From the NCBI RefSeq assembly GCF_047663525.1, contig NC_092602.1, forward strand, positions 11,219,501 through 11,283,500: a stretch of DNA of 64,000 nt, given 5' to 3'. A model generated the notes under the pieces. The model searched no databases. It had not been told where the DNA came from and worked only from the letters and a program-made list of their open reading frames with translations. Made by a program: the position numbers and the translations under genes. Below are positions 14,001 through 25,015 of this stretch, piece after piece; position 1 is the stretch's first letter, and each line of letters opens with the position of its first letter. This stretch comes from Anas platyrhynchos (taxonomy: Eukaryota > Chordata > Aves > Anseriformes > Anatidae).

Positions 14001-15810
14001 AGGCCTGGAGGGCTAATCAGAAATATTTAGATTTTCTTTGCACCTGGCAATTACTGCAGTATGCTGTCATCTAGTTAAGGTCCCCAGTTTCTAACTCCTG
14101 CATTATCCAACATTTTAGGGAAAGTTATTGAAATGTGGGACAACTATTATTGTAGTTCTCCCAGAGTTTAGTGCCAGCACGTTTTTCCCCGGTGTTTCCA
14201 AGTGAATTGTATTTATTGAGATGATTTGTCTACTGGTGGAAGAACACTGAGCAGGCAGACAGCTATTATCCCCTCCTCACATGAATTAAAGAAATTAGTT
14301 TATTTCAGTAAAAGAAGACCTGTGGACTTTCTCTTGTCTCTCTGCCCTCTGTTTGAGCCCTGGACACATAAACTGCTGCTCTAGGAAAGATGCTAATATG
14401 AAAAGCTCATTGCATTTTCTCAGTCTATGTTTCTTGGTTATGCTGTGTCAGCTTGTTGGTCACACTGCTTTTACATTGTGTTTGTTTAAAATGTAGAGCC
14501 TGTAAATTTACTCCAGTTCATCTCTTCACAATAACAAAAAAACGCAAAGTCTGGCAGAAGTGCTCTAGCAATTAAAACAGCTACAGATCCCATTAGATAT
14601 TAAAGAAAGTTGCAGACATTTGATACCAATGAAGAGGATCTTTTTTACTGAAATTTTTAAATCAAGTTGAGTATCTGGATTAAATATCTCAATAAATTTG
14701 TCCTTTTTACCTAGTGAAGTAAATCTGCCACAAGTACTCTCTGCTTTGTAAACCTAGCACATTTTGGTTTGCAGGCAGGAATATTCCCTTCTGGAAGGTA
14801 TTTCAGTCCCAGTCCCACTGCTGCTGACATGAGCCAGTGCTAAACTTCAGAGCGAGCCAAACCCAAGCAGACAAACATTCACTATGCAGGAGGAAGATGC
14901 GAGAATACAGCAGATCCTACTTGTTCTGGCAGTTCCAGAACGTACACAAGGTCTTTAGTAGGCTTTTATCCAGTTGCTTGGTGAATCTTGGAGATGAGGC
15001 ACACTAAATTTTAGTGTAATAGTCTAGATTTAAAAGATCTTTTGAGAGAAGCCATTTGCACCCTGGCAATATGTCTTAAGAAAGGAAATTATTTTAAAGA
15101 GTCCATCAGGAATATGGTCTTCAATTACCGGCATCCTAGTGTGCTTCCTGACTTGATTCAGTTTGTGTCTTCCGTCATTTACAAGATCTTCATTTCGGTT
15201 TTCCTATGTCTTTCAGAGATGAGCAACGTAATTTTAATTTTGAATATTTAACTGGGAAGTGTTTTTTTCTGAGTATTGTATTTCTAACTGTAAGAAAGAC
15301 ACAGTTTGGATTAAAGTCAGCAGTGAAGACAGTTATACCCTCCTGCTGATACTTGTGCAATTAGTTTGGTTTAACAAAGTATTTAAGCAAGTAGTTAAAT
15401 GAACAAATGAGCAAATATTACTGGGGTCTGGTCCACTAAGCTAACGGGCAAAGAAATTCTCTCATTTCAGTGGCTTTTCATCAAGTTACTGGCTTCAACC
15501 AGATTGTTTCCATGCTTTAATATTTTTGCATGAGTGGGACTCGGTGAAATAGGGATAATTACTCATCCTCAATGAAACCATTCCATTATCATCCTTCAGT
15601 AACTAACACTGCATCTTTTGATATTTCTTTTGATGCAGGGATGACATGCAGTTGAAGACACCTCACAGTAAAATAAATGGACAGCCGAAAGGAATATCCA
15701 GGTTGGGTTCAACATCAAGTTCCCAGGGGACACCTGTCAGCCCTGCTAGACACTCAAATGTTAAGAAGGTGTCTGGAGTTGGTGGAACGACCTATGAAAT
15801 TTCAGTGTAA
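1844..15810 (+). CDS. ZDHHC8: ZDHHC8, palmitoyltransferase (5'-partial gene, eight exons)
   Basis: Joined coding exons are 1844-2016, 2681-2783, 6034-6125, 7814-7946, 8902-9019, 9766-9875, 12285-13321 and 15639-15810, giving 645 residues plus a stop with the phase kept at every GT-AG junction. The protein starts at the catalytic DHHC motif (residues 3-6). It continues with two membrane segments (about 19-45 and 59-84), a TTNE form of the TTxE motif, the GCC...C cysteine cluster of the ZDHHC5/8 PaCCT region, a long Ser/Pro-rich cytosolic tail and a final EISV PDZ ligand. The family moves palmitate from an auto-acylated DHHC cysteine to substrate cysteines at Golgi, endosomal or plasma membranes. 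The segment after the DHHC domain matches ZDHHC8 rather than ZDHHC5 ([31 protein letters not shown] block). The N-terminal roughly 130 residues (first two membrane segments and most of the Cys-rich domain) should lie upstream. The human protein is 765 residues, so the expected total of about 775 fits. Confidence 0.95.
2681..2783 (+). CDS. ZDHHC8: ZDHHC8 exon, fourth membrane segment and TTxE motif
   Basis: The acceptor is gatacag|A and the donor is GAACAG|gtaaga. The first base completes the Thr codon; 34 codons follow, from [11 protein letters not shown] to RGRTTNEQ. It holds the last transmembrane helix and the TTNE motif that packs against the DHHC domain in this family. Confidence 0.95.
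2856..2886. repeat. A-rich (AAAT)n simple repeat
   Basis: An A run and about five AAAT units, 70 bases into a ZDHHC8 intron. Confidence 0.9.
3511..3583. repeat. T/G low-complexity tract
   Basis: Mixed GTT, TTGG and T-run units in a ZDHHC8 intron. Confidence 0.8.
6034..6125 (+). CDS. ZDHHC8: ZDHHC8 exon, PaCCT region with acylation cysteines
   Basis: The acceptor is ttccag|GTG and the donor is CCCAG|gtaaga. It encodes [12 protein letters not shown] and then [11 protein letters not shown]. These cysteines align with the juxtamembrane cysteines of ZDHHC5/8 that are themselves S-acylated. The block is close to identical to mammalian ZDHHC8. Confidence 0.95.
7814..7946 (+). CDS. ZDHHC8: ZDHHC8 exon, proximal cytosolic tail
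   Basis: The acceptor is aatcag|G and the donor is AGCAAG|gtaagg. It completes an Arg codon and encodes 44 residues from [20 protein letters not shown] to [10 protein letters not shown]. The PPFLRP stretch is shared by ZDHHC5 and ZDHHC8. Confidence 0.93.
8566..8669 (+). mobile_element. CR1 LINE 3' fragment (old)
   Basis: The GTGTCCCTGCCCGTGGCAG block is followed by TTAAGGTCCTTTCGAGTCCA and AACCATTCTATAATTCTGTG, ending in diverged ATTCTGTGA/ATTCTATGA tail octamers. This is the standard 3' end of avian CR1 in sense orientation, with many substitutions. Confidence 0.8.
8902..9019 (+). CDS. ZDHHC8: ZDHHC8 exon, cytosolic tail with PPLPPK motif
   Basis: The acceptor is ttttcag|TCT and the donor is TGCGAAG|gttagt. 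It encodes [16 protein letters not shown], then PPLPPK, a proline-rich motif kept in mammalian ZDHHC8 as PPLPPK. It ends one base into a Glu codon. Confidence 0.92.
9766..9875 (+). CDS. ZDHHC8: ZDHHC8 exon, SPPTPAMYK segment
   Basis: The acceptor is ctccag|AAG and the donor is GAGCAG|gtgagt. It encodes [20 protein letters not shown] and ends HAAAEQ. [14 protein letters not shown] is a strong ZDHHC8/5 family signature, and the phase joins both neighbours. Confidence 0.93.
9876..12284 (+). other. ZDHHC8 intron of 2.4 kb
   Basis: Apart from an eroded palindromic repeat near 10134-10246, nothing recognisable. The end has the pyrimidine-rich acceptor of the large exon. Confidence 0.7.
10134..10246. 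mobile_element. eroded palindromic amniote repeat (MITE-like)
   Basis: CCTGATCCTGAGATGCTGAG...CCTCCCATTGGCTTC and, further on, CCATTTGCTTCAGTGGAAGC...TGCTTAGCG...TGCATCA resemble the two arms of a common reptile/bird palindromic repeat of the form cctgatcctgcaaggtgctgag and its complement. The identification is from memory of the pattern. Confidence 0.4.
12285..13321 (+). CDS. ZDHHC8: ZDHHC8 large exon, Ser/Pro-rich regulatory tail
   Basis: The acceptor is attttag|ATC and the donor is CAAAG|gtacgt. At 1037 bases it is the largest coding exon, with 345 codons plus two bases. Family blocks in order are [85 protein letters not shown] and [12 protein letters not shown]. The tail is predicted to be disordered and rich in S/T-P phosphosites. 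If the donor is skipped, the frame continues to a stop at 13419-13421. Confidence 0.96.
13322..15638 (+). other. last ZDHHC8 intron
   Basis: The first 97 bases stay open in the upstream reading frame to a TAG at 13419. The rest holds no feature I can support. Confidence 0.7.
15639..15810 (+). CDS. ZDHHC8: ZDHHC8 last coding exon with PDZ ligand
   Basis: The acceptor is gatgcag|G. It encodes [18 protein letters not shown]..., [16 protein letters not shown] and TAA at 15808-15810. The C-terminal 16 residues are the same as in mammalian ZDHHC8 and ZDHHC5. EISV is a class II-like PDZ ligand that ties the enzyme to PSD-95/GRIP-type scaffolds. Confidence 0.96.
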
Positions 15811-18159
15811 AATAAAAATTAAATAAAAATAAAGAGCCATCCACTCAGCCAGCCATGAAGCTAGGAGCACTGTGAAGACTCAAATAACAACAAAGAAGGA
15901 GCAGCAGCAGTCGGCCACTCTCCTTTTCTTGTTTTGGGTTTGTTCTGTTTTCATCTCTATCTTTTGGCCAAAAACCAGCTGCAGCCTTATTCTTGAGGGA
16001 ATAAAATTGTACAGTCCATCGGACTCTTCATTAACCTGACGGATGGGAACTGGCTACCACCTAACACCACAACCACAGAGCGGATTTTGTTCATGCAAGA
16101 GAGTGCTAACGCCGTTATGCATCTGTCTGTCCAACAAACCCATTGTGTACCAGTTGTGCAGTGAACAAGTGAAATGTCCAGGATTGTTCAGTTTTTCCAT
16201 GCCCATTCCTGCTTCTTCTGGCTGGTGGTGTGTCCATCAGGAGTCAGAGGCCAGCTGCTGTTTTCCTACTGAGAAGGAAAGCAGGCTCCCTGCGCTGGGC
16301 AGTCTGCGTGTATGAGAACTGCTCTGCATCTCCCAAGAACTGCAGGTCAAGTTCCTCCTCCTGGGCAGGAGCAGGGCAGGGGCACCCTGGGCAATGAATG
16401 CCGACTCGTCTTTAAAAGCCTCCCTGCTCCCCGATCATGGCTGGGTGCGGGAAAAAGGATAGCAACAGCTTCTCACTGTCTGCAATGTGCCTCCCCATGT
16501 GTGAAATCGTGTGTGTGCACCCGTGTGTTTGTTTCTCATGGAAAAGGACCGCAACACCAGTAAGGATCTTCCACTCTCACCTCTTGCTCCCTCTGGTTTT
16601 TAAAGGCTCCTCTGACTCCGAAACAAAACCAAGTGGATAAGAAAGGAAGTGTTTGGATGGGAACATGTTTTAAACAGTCGTCAGCTGCTTTCCCCGCACC
16701 CTCCTTATTACCTGTTGGATCTAGGCAATAACATGGTTTACTGCCTTGCCCTGGTGCCCTCTGTGTAATCCTGCAGCAGGGTTATCACGATCTGTTGAAT
16801 TTACAGTGTGTGTAACTGAGCCAAGCATAAGTCTAAAGGATATAAATTTGCTGTCTGCCTAATGACTAGCACATTCCCTCTGGTCTTCAATACTGTTACA
16901 CAAAGGATTTTTATGTTTGGTTTTTGAGTTTTCTTTCCCCTTGGGAACAACTTTTTAAAATTATATCTATCAAATCTATTTAACATTCTAAGGCTTCCTT
17001 TTCCTGTCTCGAGAAAACTACATTTACTTTCTGGATTTAAAGACAACTTTACTATAAAACAAACAAACAAAAAAACAACAAGAAAGAGTTACATTATTTT
17101 TGTCATAGATATCAGGACTCTGATAACTAATTTTGGGACAAATGTTTGTTTTTTTTTTTGTTTTTTTTCTTCTTCTTTCCTTATCTCCTTTTCCTTCCCA
17201 TTTACTTACTATCAAAAGTACTGAGGTCTGGACCAATGCTAAATAGCCAGATCATGTGTGCAATTAAGAATATCCTGAGTGACTGTTGCCAAAGTCAGTA
17301 AAAATTTATCACTGAGCCAGTCAGCATATGAAACCTTGACTTTCCACCTGGTTCTCCTGGTGAATAATTTTGACTGGAGAGCTAAATTGGTTGTTTTTCA
17401 GGATATTTGTTTCAAGGCGCTAAGTCCTTTTCAGTCCTTGACTATAATGGAGAACTCTCCAGATATCTGGTAGCAATTCAGAGTGCATTGATAACATCCT
17501 ACTTGTCTTCATGTATGTCAAGATTAATTATTCCAGAAGGCAAATGTTGACCTTAGTTTTGCCTGGTCAAAATTTATCTTTTGATTTGATAAATCTTGAC
17601 ATCCACTGCAATACATGCTTACTATATGTTCCTTTTGTATCACATAATTTTTGGAGAGGAAGATTGAAAAGAACATAAGAAAGTTAATTATCTCTATGTG
17701 GAAAGCTTGATGTTGTCTGAAGGGAGAAATCTACAAAGTGATGTGGCTGAAATAGGCCAGTTATCAGACAGTGAACTAGAAATCAGTGTGCATTTTATGA
17801 CCTTGGTGATATTTTAAATGCCTACTATGGGGACATTACAGAGCAGAGAAGCAATAGTCCTTCTGTGCAGATTTGTTCACTGGCGTGTAGATTATTGCCT
17901 TTAGTTGGAGGCATACAGTGCCGGAAAGATGCTGGCAATCTGTATCAGGTACAGAGGGAGCAATATATATTAAAAGACTGGACAGGCTGGCTGATGAGAA
18001 GATTTAAAGGGCTAAAAAAATGTCACTGGCTAAGCAATGAAGTAGAAATTGAATATGATAATTTTACAAATATTAGTTAAAAAATATAAAACCAAAGGTA
18101 AATCATAGAAGTCAGAGGGTTGTCACTGGTTACCGATTGGTCTGCTTTTAGAGGGAGGA

Positions 18160-18350
18160 GAAAAGGTGACAGGGAAGGAGCAGTGGAATAGTCTTCCAAG
18201 GCAGAGTACTGGAGGCTACCTATTTTGGAGTCAAACCATATTCAGACAAGCGATTAGAGAAATTTCTGTAAGAGGTGAACCTGCAGGGGCAAGGGGCTAG
18301 ACCAAATGGCCTTACAGATTTCTTCCATCCTTAACTGTTACTAATCTGCA
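18160..18350 (+). mobile_element. ancient CR1-like relic
   Basis: Weak similarity to the CR1 3' region: CAGTGGAATAGTCTTCCAAG, GGAGGCTACCTATTTTGGAG and GGGGCTAGACCAAATGGCC followed by a pyrimidine-rich CTTCCATCC. Much more eroded than the other copies and without the octamer tail. Confidence 0.5.
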
Positions 18351-19290
18351 ACTCTGCCCTGATGTTAACTCCTCAGGAAGGTGCAGTACTTCCTCAAGGA
18401 CTGGAATTCACTCTGGTGCGTAGAATAACACAAGACTTATCTGTTTTTAAAGTATCACGTATGCCTCTTGTGAGCTCTCAGAAAGAGGCGATGAGTGACA
18501 CAGAATTTGGGTTAGTGATCTAGACAAGGGCACATTTTGTCATGTATTTTTGAATATGTACATGAAATTCATGCAGGCAAGGCTGAAAGTCCGTACCAAT
18601 GTAATATTTGAGATTTGCATCCCAGTGATGCTTCACTTTAATCATTCTTCTCCTACATGTATAAAAGAAAAAGCTACTGAGGAACTTGAAGGGCCAAACA
18701 GCCTTTGAAGTTAACTACATTAGTTCATGAGAGAAGAATTTCTCAGCAAGACTAAACACAGTATTGTGTGTATAAAGCACTAATATCCAGGGTTATTTTT
18801 GAAATAGTTCACAAGGGGCAAGGGAGGAAAGAATGAATGCACTGTGTCATTACAGGTTCAAATGTAAGGCTTATATATTTTGTGAGTAGTTTTGGCCACA
18901 GTTGAGACACATCTGATACAGTAATAGGTTTACAATGGTACCAAAGTCTTTTTTTTTTTTTTCCTTTTGAGGTTTGTATATAATTCAGTGCACATAGCCT
19001 GGAGTAAATTATTCAAATCTTCTGAAAGAATAATCTAAGTAGAACTGTTAACAGGAGATTGCATGCAGCAAATCCAGACTCATTTCCACTCAAGGCACTG
19101 AACCTACAGCTGTTTTCTCAGAAATGTAAGTGTCTGCTTCCACAGCTCCTATTGTGGGACTGGGGACCTACTTAGTACACGTAATTTTGGAGCAGAATCC
19201 AGCCCATGGTAAAGCATAGTTCTTCAAACAGTTTACAGATTAGCAGCAGAGTTTTTCTTCTGCTGAGATACTCAGTTTTTACAGACACTA

Positions 19291-19378
19291 CAGGCCAAAT
19301 CTTCAGGTGGTATAAATTGGTGCGGCTCCGCTGAAACGAGTGTAAGTGATGCTAATTTACAGTAGGTGGGGATCAGCC
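19291..19378. mobile_element. eroded palindromic amniote repeat (MITE-like)
   Basis: The left arm (GGCCAAATCTTCAGGTGGTA, TAAATTGGTGC) and the right arm (GATGCTAATTTACAGTAGGT, GGGGATCAGCC) are imperfect reverse complements with a short loop between them. The pattern matches a palindromic repeat common in turtle, crocodile and bird genomes. Confidence 0.5.
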
Positions 19379-19827
19379 ATGAAAATCCAGCACAAGTTAA
19401 CACATATTATAAAGTAGGTTCTTGATTTTGTCATGTTTATTTCGTGTTTCAGAAGTCTTAAAACTTTTCAGCGTGTTTTTATTTTTAGCTGTGGATTGTA
19501 TTACTTTTTTTTTAAGAACAGCAATAGTTTTTGTTTAGTTTATGCATCAATTTTCATTGCATATCGCGTTTTATTAGCCATTCATTCCCTGTTCATAAAC
19601 TCCCATTTAGCCTCCAGGTTTTCATTGTAGTACAATCTGCCTTGAAAAGTTGGATCTCTGTATCTTTATTTGTATAATATATTGAGTATTATGAAATTAA
19701 ATGTAACTTACTACATGGGTGGGAGAGAAAGGAAATATTTTTACTTGAAGCCTTAATATTTTCTTTTTTTACTGCTTTGTTTGTTGACCTCATAGGAAAG
19801 TCTGAATAGCAAAGACTTTGAAAATTT

Positions 19828-19867
19828 GGGCCAAATACTGCACTGATATATAACCAGCATTTGGCCC
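19828..19867. repeat. 9-bp perfect inverted repeat
   Basis: GGGCCAAAT (19828-19836) and ATTTGGCCC (19859-19867) form a perfect stem with a 22-base loop. It may be a second remnant of the same palindromic class as the copy 450 bases upstream, or a local hairpin in a 3' UTR. Confidence 0.5.
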
Positions 19868-21819
19868 CCTATGTCAAAACTGGATGCAGACATAACCTGA
19901 AGTGAACAAGGGAAAATGCTTCAGGGTGGCATGTTTTCCTGAAGATCATTAATACAATCTGAAAGATGTGTCTGTAAGCAAGTACATTAAAGAAGTTCTC
20001 AAATCTTGAATTCTGAAGAAAGGTGATAGTGGGAACTGCCCAAATATTTTACATTTGCATTTTCTTTTTAAATTAAAACTAAACAAATGTACTTACGTAG
20101 TTTGGTTAAAGTCGGCTCAAAGGGTTGCACAGAGCTGTATTAGTAGCCATGTGCAGCAAATGAACTGTGTTGTGTTGCTGTTCTGAAATTGCTAACCAAG
20201 TGTAATGTCATGTCAACTTGGCCTAAGATAATCACCTCATGGGCGTTACAGCGGCCGTTCCTCAGATAATGCCTATTCTCCTATAAGCCTAATGTGGAAA
20301 TTGCAATGTGGTTTTCTTTGGACTATATCTGTGGTCCAGACTAGATATATATATATATATTCAATTTTTATTTTATTTTTTATGTGGGAAAGACTAGGTC
20401 AAGGTTGCTGTCTCTGACAGTCTGGAAAGTTCATGTCGAACCGTTTTTATGGTCTGTATCTCACCTGTTCTGCCACCTTGAATTGTTGGAATGTATCCGT
20501 GCAGGCTTTGTGGAGCTCTGTCTGTAACCTTTTTTGTGGCTCTCGTAATACATATATATTTTTTAAACCTTTGAGTCACTTCAGTATTTTAAAGTGTCCG
20601 GTTTCCCTGGTGCGTTATGCCTGAAATGCTGAGTTGGTTCATTGGGTGCTGCCCCTTTTCACTTCCCCTTGTGCAAAACGTGAACTGAAACAGTACAGCT
20701 GGACAGGCCAGCTCCAGTGCAGAACCCCCAGGTGTCAAAACATTAAATGAAGGTGAAGTCTCATTTTCAAGGTGCTTACAGTAGAGTAGAAAATATGCTG
20801 GCTCTTTGAAAAGTGTGCCTCCTACTTGTGACCAATGGATCGTGCTTGTGAGGTCACAGTAAGTGGTTCATGGAACAACAGTAAATGAAGGGTTTTAGAG
20901 CGCTTTGTGTTCAAGTTGTGGGGGTTAATAGGAATCCTGTGCTCCAGCACAATTGGGAAAAGTTGCTACAGAGTAACTGTGGAAAAAATATTATATGTTT
21001 GTTGAAATGTTCTATCCAGGATGTCTGGATTTTTACATCCTAAAGATGCATAACTTTTAATCTATCTTCATCTGTCCATTCGTTGCTATTCTTTGAAAAA
21101 TATGTTCATTTGATCTGCAAGACTGGCTTATAATTTGCACAGTTGCCAAACCCTCCTAATGGCAGCTGCTTCAGGATTTCTGATGCTGTAATTTGCATAT
21201 GTAGGCTGATTATATCGAGCGACGTTCCATTCAAACATGTTCATTATAAATGCCAGTCATATTTGTGAGCTGTAGTGTCTTCACATGGCAGAGGTTACTT
21301 TATTACATGACCAGAAACTTAATTACCGGGCTCCATTGACACTGGCTAAATCGAACAGATTTATGTAAGGTCATGATCCGTTTTAGTACATTTTATTTAC
21401 AGACATCTTGGCTTACAGAGATCTTGGCTTTCCTCTCTCTAAGTAATGGATAAATTATCCAAGTTGATATGCAGTTCTCCATTATTGTTATTTTTTATTC
21501 TGCAGGACAAGTTTCAGTTCACATTTTGGAACATAATAAGGAGAGACAAAGGAAACTATTTATACAGGTGAATATATCTTTTAAGAGAGAAGCAGTTATA
21601 TAATAAATGGATTAGAGTTACTGTCAAAATAGGTTTTGTTCATCTTGTCACAATAACTTGAATTTTAAAGTAAGGTTTATTTTACAGCTGATATCTGTAT
21701 AACCCTGAAACATTTTTAAAATGTCTTGGTTAGACATTTCAAATTATATGAAGAAATATGATCTACTTCCACAGATTAAAAACAGTCCTAGAGAAGTGAT
21801 GGTACATTTTACAGTGCCT

Positions 21820-21895
21820 TATATATATGTGTATATATATATGTATATATAATGCCTATATGTATATAATGTATACATAACTGTGTACATATATT
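21820..21895. repeat. TATATG-type microsatellite
   Basis: Imperfect TA/TG repeats, interrupted by aatgcc. Confidence 0.85.
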
Positions 21896-24389
21896 CAAGT
21901 AAAACTAGTTACAGGTGTCCCGATCTGGTGTATTTTAAATGGAACTGATCTGTGTTGATAGAAAAAAAAAACGGTTGTATCAGCAACAAAATACAAAACC
22001 AAAAATACTTATTAAAACATTAGCAAATAAAACAGACTGGAAACAGTGTTTCTGCCAGTGGTTATGTTCCATGCCATGGAAGACTGGTAGGTAGACCCAC
22101 TGTTTTACGGGCTAATTCAGAGAAGAGAAAGCAGTGGTGGAGAAAGTGGAGAATGTATCAAAGATCTTTCCCTTCACTCTGGCGCTGTGCCCTGATTTTC
22201 ATACCTACACCCTCCCATTGTGCCTTGTCTCACGAATTTCCATTTTTCTTAAGCATCATTTCTCCTGAAGCTATGTAGGAGTTTGGTTATCGGCCTTGAA
22301 GAACCTGGTGGCCTGACCTGCTGCAACAAATGCTGTATTTCTGTGCTGCGTCTTTCAAATACCTGCCACGAGGCTGTCTGAGCAGCAGGTGGTGACTCGG
22401 AGCATTCCTGGACTTGGAGCTGTCCATGAGAACTTGCAAGGGCATGAGGGATCCCTGAGAGCAGCCCAGTGCTCAGACCTGTAAAAGAGAGGTGCAGGAG
22501 GAGGGGATGGGCCGTCTTCCAGGGGAAGCCGAGAGCTTAGATGAACTGTCAGAAGTTGCTCAGACAAGGGGCCTTGAGAAACGCAGCTCTTGGCTGTGAC
22601 AGCAAGAATCCTTCAGCCCCACTGGCACTGATCCACCAGTTCTTTCAAATGGGCAAACTGATTCCTTCCTCCGAGTGCGTTTTTTTTTTTTTTTTTCTCC
22701 CAACAGGCATGCAATATTCTTGACACAAGCTAGGTCCAGCATGAGGACTTTTGCAAAGCTTCAGATATCGAGAGAGAGAGAAAAGTGACTTCTGCAGAAG
22801 AGACTCTCTCATGTCATGATTGTAAGGAAGATTATTCATGTTTCCTTTTTCTTACAAATTCTTTCATGCTATGTTGCCATCCAGTTTGCCTTTTAGGCAT
22901 GCATCTTCTCTGTGGAATTTCAGACAGTAGTGTGACCATTTATTTGCAAGGAATATAAAATATAAAACATGTCCTATCCATACAGTATTGGATCTAAGAA
23001 ATACCTGGTCTGAGATAGACATCACATGAGGAGTGTGGGCAGTGCTGAGCTTTACCAGTATTTCCAGACTGTGTTAAGACATTCTGCCTACCCAGAACTC
23101 ATTAAGTAAAGTCATTCCTGCATTCTTGGGCACAGGGCAGCTTGACAAAGCTACGTGGCCAGAAGTGCACAACATGACTCTTACAGTTGTACTTAAGTAA
23201 TTTGAAAGCCTTTCTTTCAGCAAACTACAAGATATCTGCCATGTAAAATCCATAAGTCCATACACTCTATCATGCAGTTTATTTCACACCGTTAAGCTCC
23301 CAGCCTCCATGTAGGGTTTGTACTATCAATCTATTTCCCCATATATAAGGAGGGTATAAAGAGGATTTTCAAGGATGTGTTTGAGCATTGTCTCTGTGTG
23401 AAACCCTTCCACTGAAGTCTGTAGTAACTGAGAGAAATGATGGGGAGGATTTGTCTGATTAGGTGCGGAAAGGGCAATGGCTAGAACACTTTAAGGGAAA
23501 ATGTATCCTTCCATACAAATGTTTGGAACCAAAGGATGCCCATGAGTTTGGGTTCAACAAATCATTTCGTTACACACAGTCAGGAGTAGGGACTCAATGT
23601 AGGACCTTCAACATCAAAATCACAACCTTTGAATACTTGAGATGAACACCTAAAATGAGAATTCCTGTTTTCATAGTGTCACAGTAACACATTAAGCTTA
23701 TGAACGCTGTGCCTTGCTCACACTGAAATCTTAACTTCCCTAAAATCTACGATAGTTTTTCTGTTAATGTTAGTGGAGCTTCATTATGCCCAACTTGCCA
23801 TTAGGAGTGACATCCATGGGGTTTAGCTCACCGCTACAGTTCATTGTCAATAGGACTTCAAGTCTCTAACTGGTTTTCCCCAACAAGAAACAATGGGGAA
23901 AGTGGTATTTCATATATGTCCCATTTTTTTGGACAACTCGATTTTAAAGCAGCTTCTCTCCCTACTACACAGTCTTCATGCAGGATCTTTTGAGAGCAGC
24001 CAGCAAGGAGGAATTAGGGCATACTAGTGGAGCACCAAAGTGGTATGCTTCTTCCTTCTGGCTTGTCCTTTCACACAGTGTGCAGGTAAGTGGCTCCTAG
24101 GCAGTGGTTTCTTCCTGCATCCGCAGCTTGAATGGATATGAGGTGGATGGATCCTGTGTGTGTCGTTTGCAAAGCACACCTACCATGGAGCATATGTTTC
24201 AAAAGCCTATTTCAGCCATGTAAGTGCAGAGCATGTGGGGATCTTTGGATGAGATAACCATGAAAGTTCATAAAATGGCATTATAATCTGGTTCTAATCC
24301 TGGGCACAGGTGGTTTAGCAGGAATATAGCTTTACAGTATTCAACTTTTTTTTTTTTTCCAGTACAGTCATTTGAACAGACGGTAAAAG

Positions 24390-24434
24390 TTTTTTTTTTT
24401 GTTGTTTGTGTGTGTGTGTTTGTGTGTGTGTGTT
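24390..24434. repeat. T run plus (TG)n microsatellite
   Basis: Eleven T followed by imperfect TG repeats with two TTT interruptions. Confidence 0.85.
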
Positions 24435-24837
24435 TAATAAATACAAACCAATGCTATTTTTTCTTAGGAAAAACTCACCTTGTAGAAACTGCAGTGTCTG
24501 GTAAAATTCGGTGAGTAACAGCATGATCCTATTTTTGCAGCCCGAGTGTTAGGAATCCATCTGGCCCCAGGATCGGCCCTCATTTCTCACAGAAAGATGT
24601 CTAAAATAATAGATGGAAAAACAAGGAAGTAAGTACTTATAAATAGGTGTTGGTTATGACTAATTTTCAGACTCACTATGACAACATGCAGATGAACTGC
24701 TGTGTTCTTGGCCACAATCTTCTGTATCAAGAGGCACATGCTTTGTACTGCTATCTTGTTGGCAGTTTCCCAGTGTTAAGCTGTGATTTGCAGTAAGAGA
24801 CATACCAGTTAGATGTTCGGTTGGAAACATGGTCTAA

Positions 24838-25015
24838 AATTAAGGCACAGGAAAGGGGCATCAGCCAGTTTGGCACTGGTTCCTGCCTCCACTACAAATT
24901 ACTGCTGGACTTGTACATCTTCCTGTGCCTCCTCGCTCCATGTCAGATAGGGATGTGACTTCTTGGCCTCACAAATGTGTTGTGACCGTCCATGAGAGTC
25001 TCAAATCCTATCATT
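24838..25015 (+). mobile_element. MIR-like SINE fragment
   Basis: The order of short motifs fits a MIR: GGCACAGGAAAGG, GGTTCCTGCCTCCACTACAA, TTCCTGTGCCTC, TCAGATAGGGATGTGACTTC and CTCACAAATGTGTTGTGA. Heavily diverged, identified by pattern only. Confidence 0.45.

Larger units (their letters stand above)
15811..20760 (+). other. ZDHHC8: probable ZDHHC8 3' UTR, extent uncertain
   Basis: Non-coding sequence follows the ZDHHC8 stop. Poly(A) hexamers lie directly after it (15811, 15822, 15828), again at 16000-16005 (AATAAA), and an ATTAAA lies at 20742-20747. The distal limit given here is a guess from that last hexamer and from the non-repetitive texture near 20.0-20.65 kb. The tract also holds a CR1 relic and two eroded palindromes, which argues that at least part may be intergenic. 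Confidence 0.35.

Noticed and set aside
1844..15810. Assignment to ZDHHC5 instead of ZDHHC8
   Set aside because: [15 protein letters not shown] and the [17 protein letters not shown] block match ZDHHC8; ZDHHC5 has different residues at both places. The shared GGTTYEISV end alone does not separate them.
24344..24385. Possible exon after a long T run (acceptor-like ccag at 24362, donor-like ggtaaa)
   Set aside because: The T run is a simple repeat, the putative exon is about 20 bases with a weak donor, and nothing else supports it.
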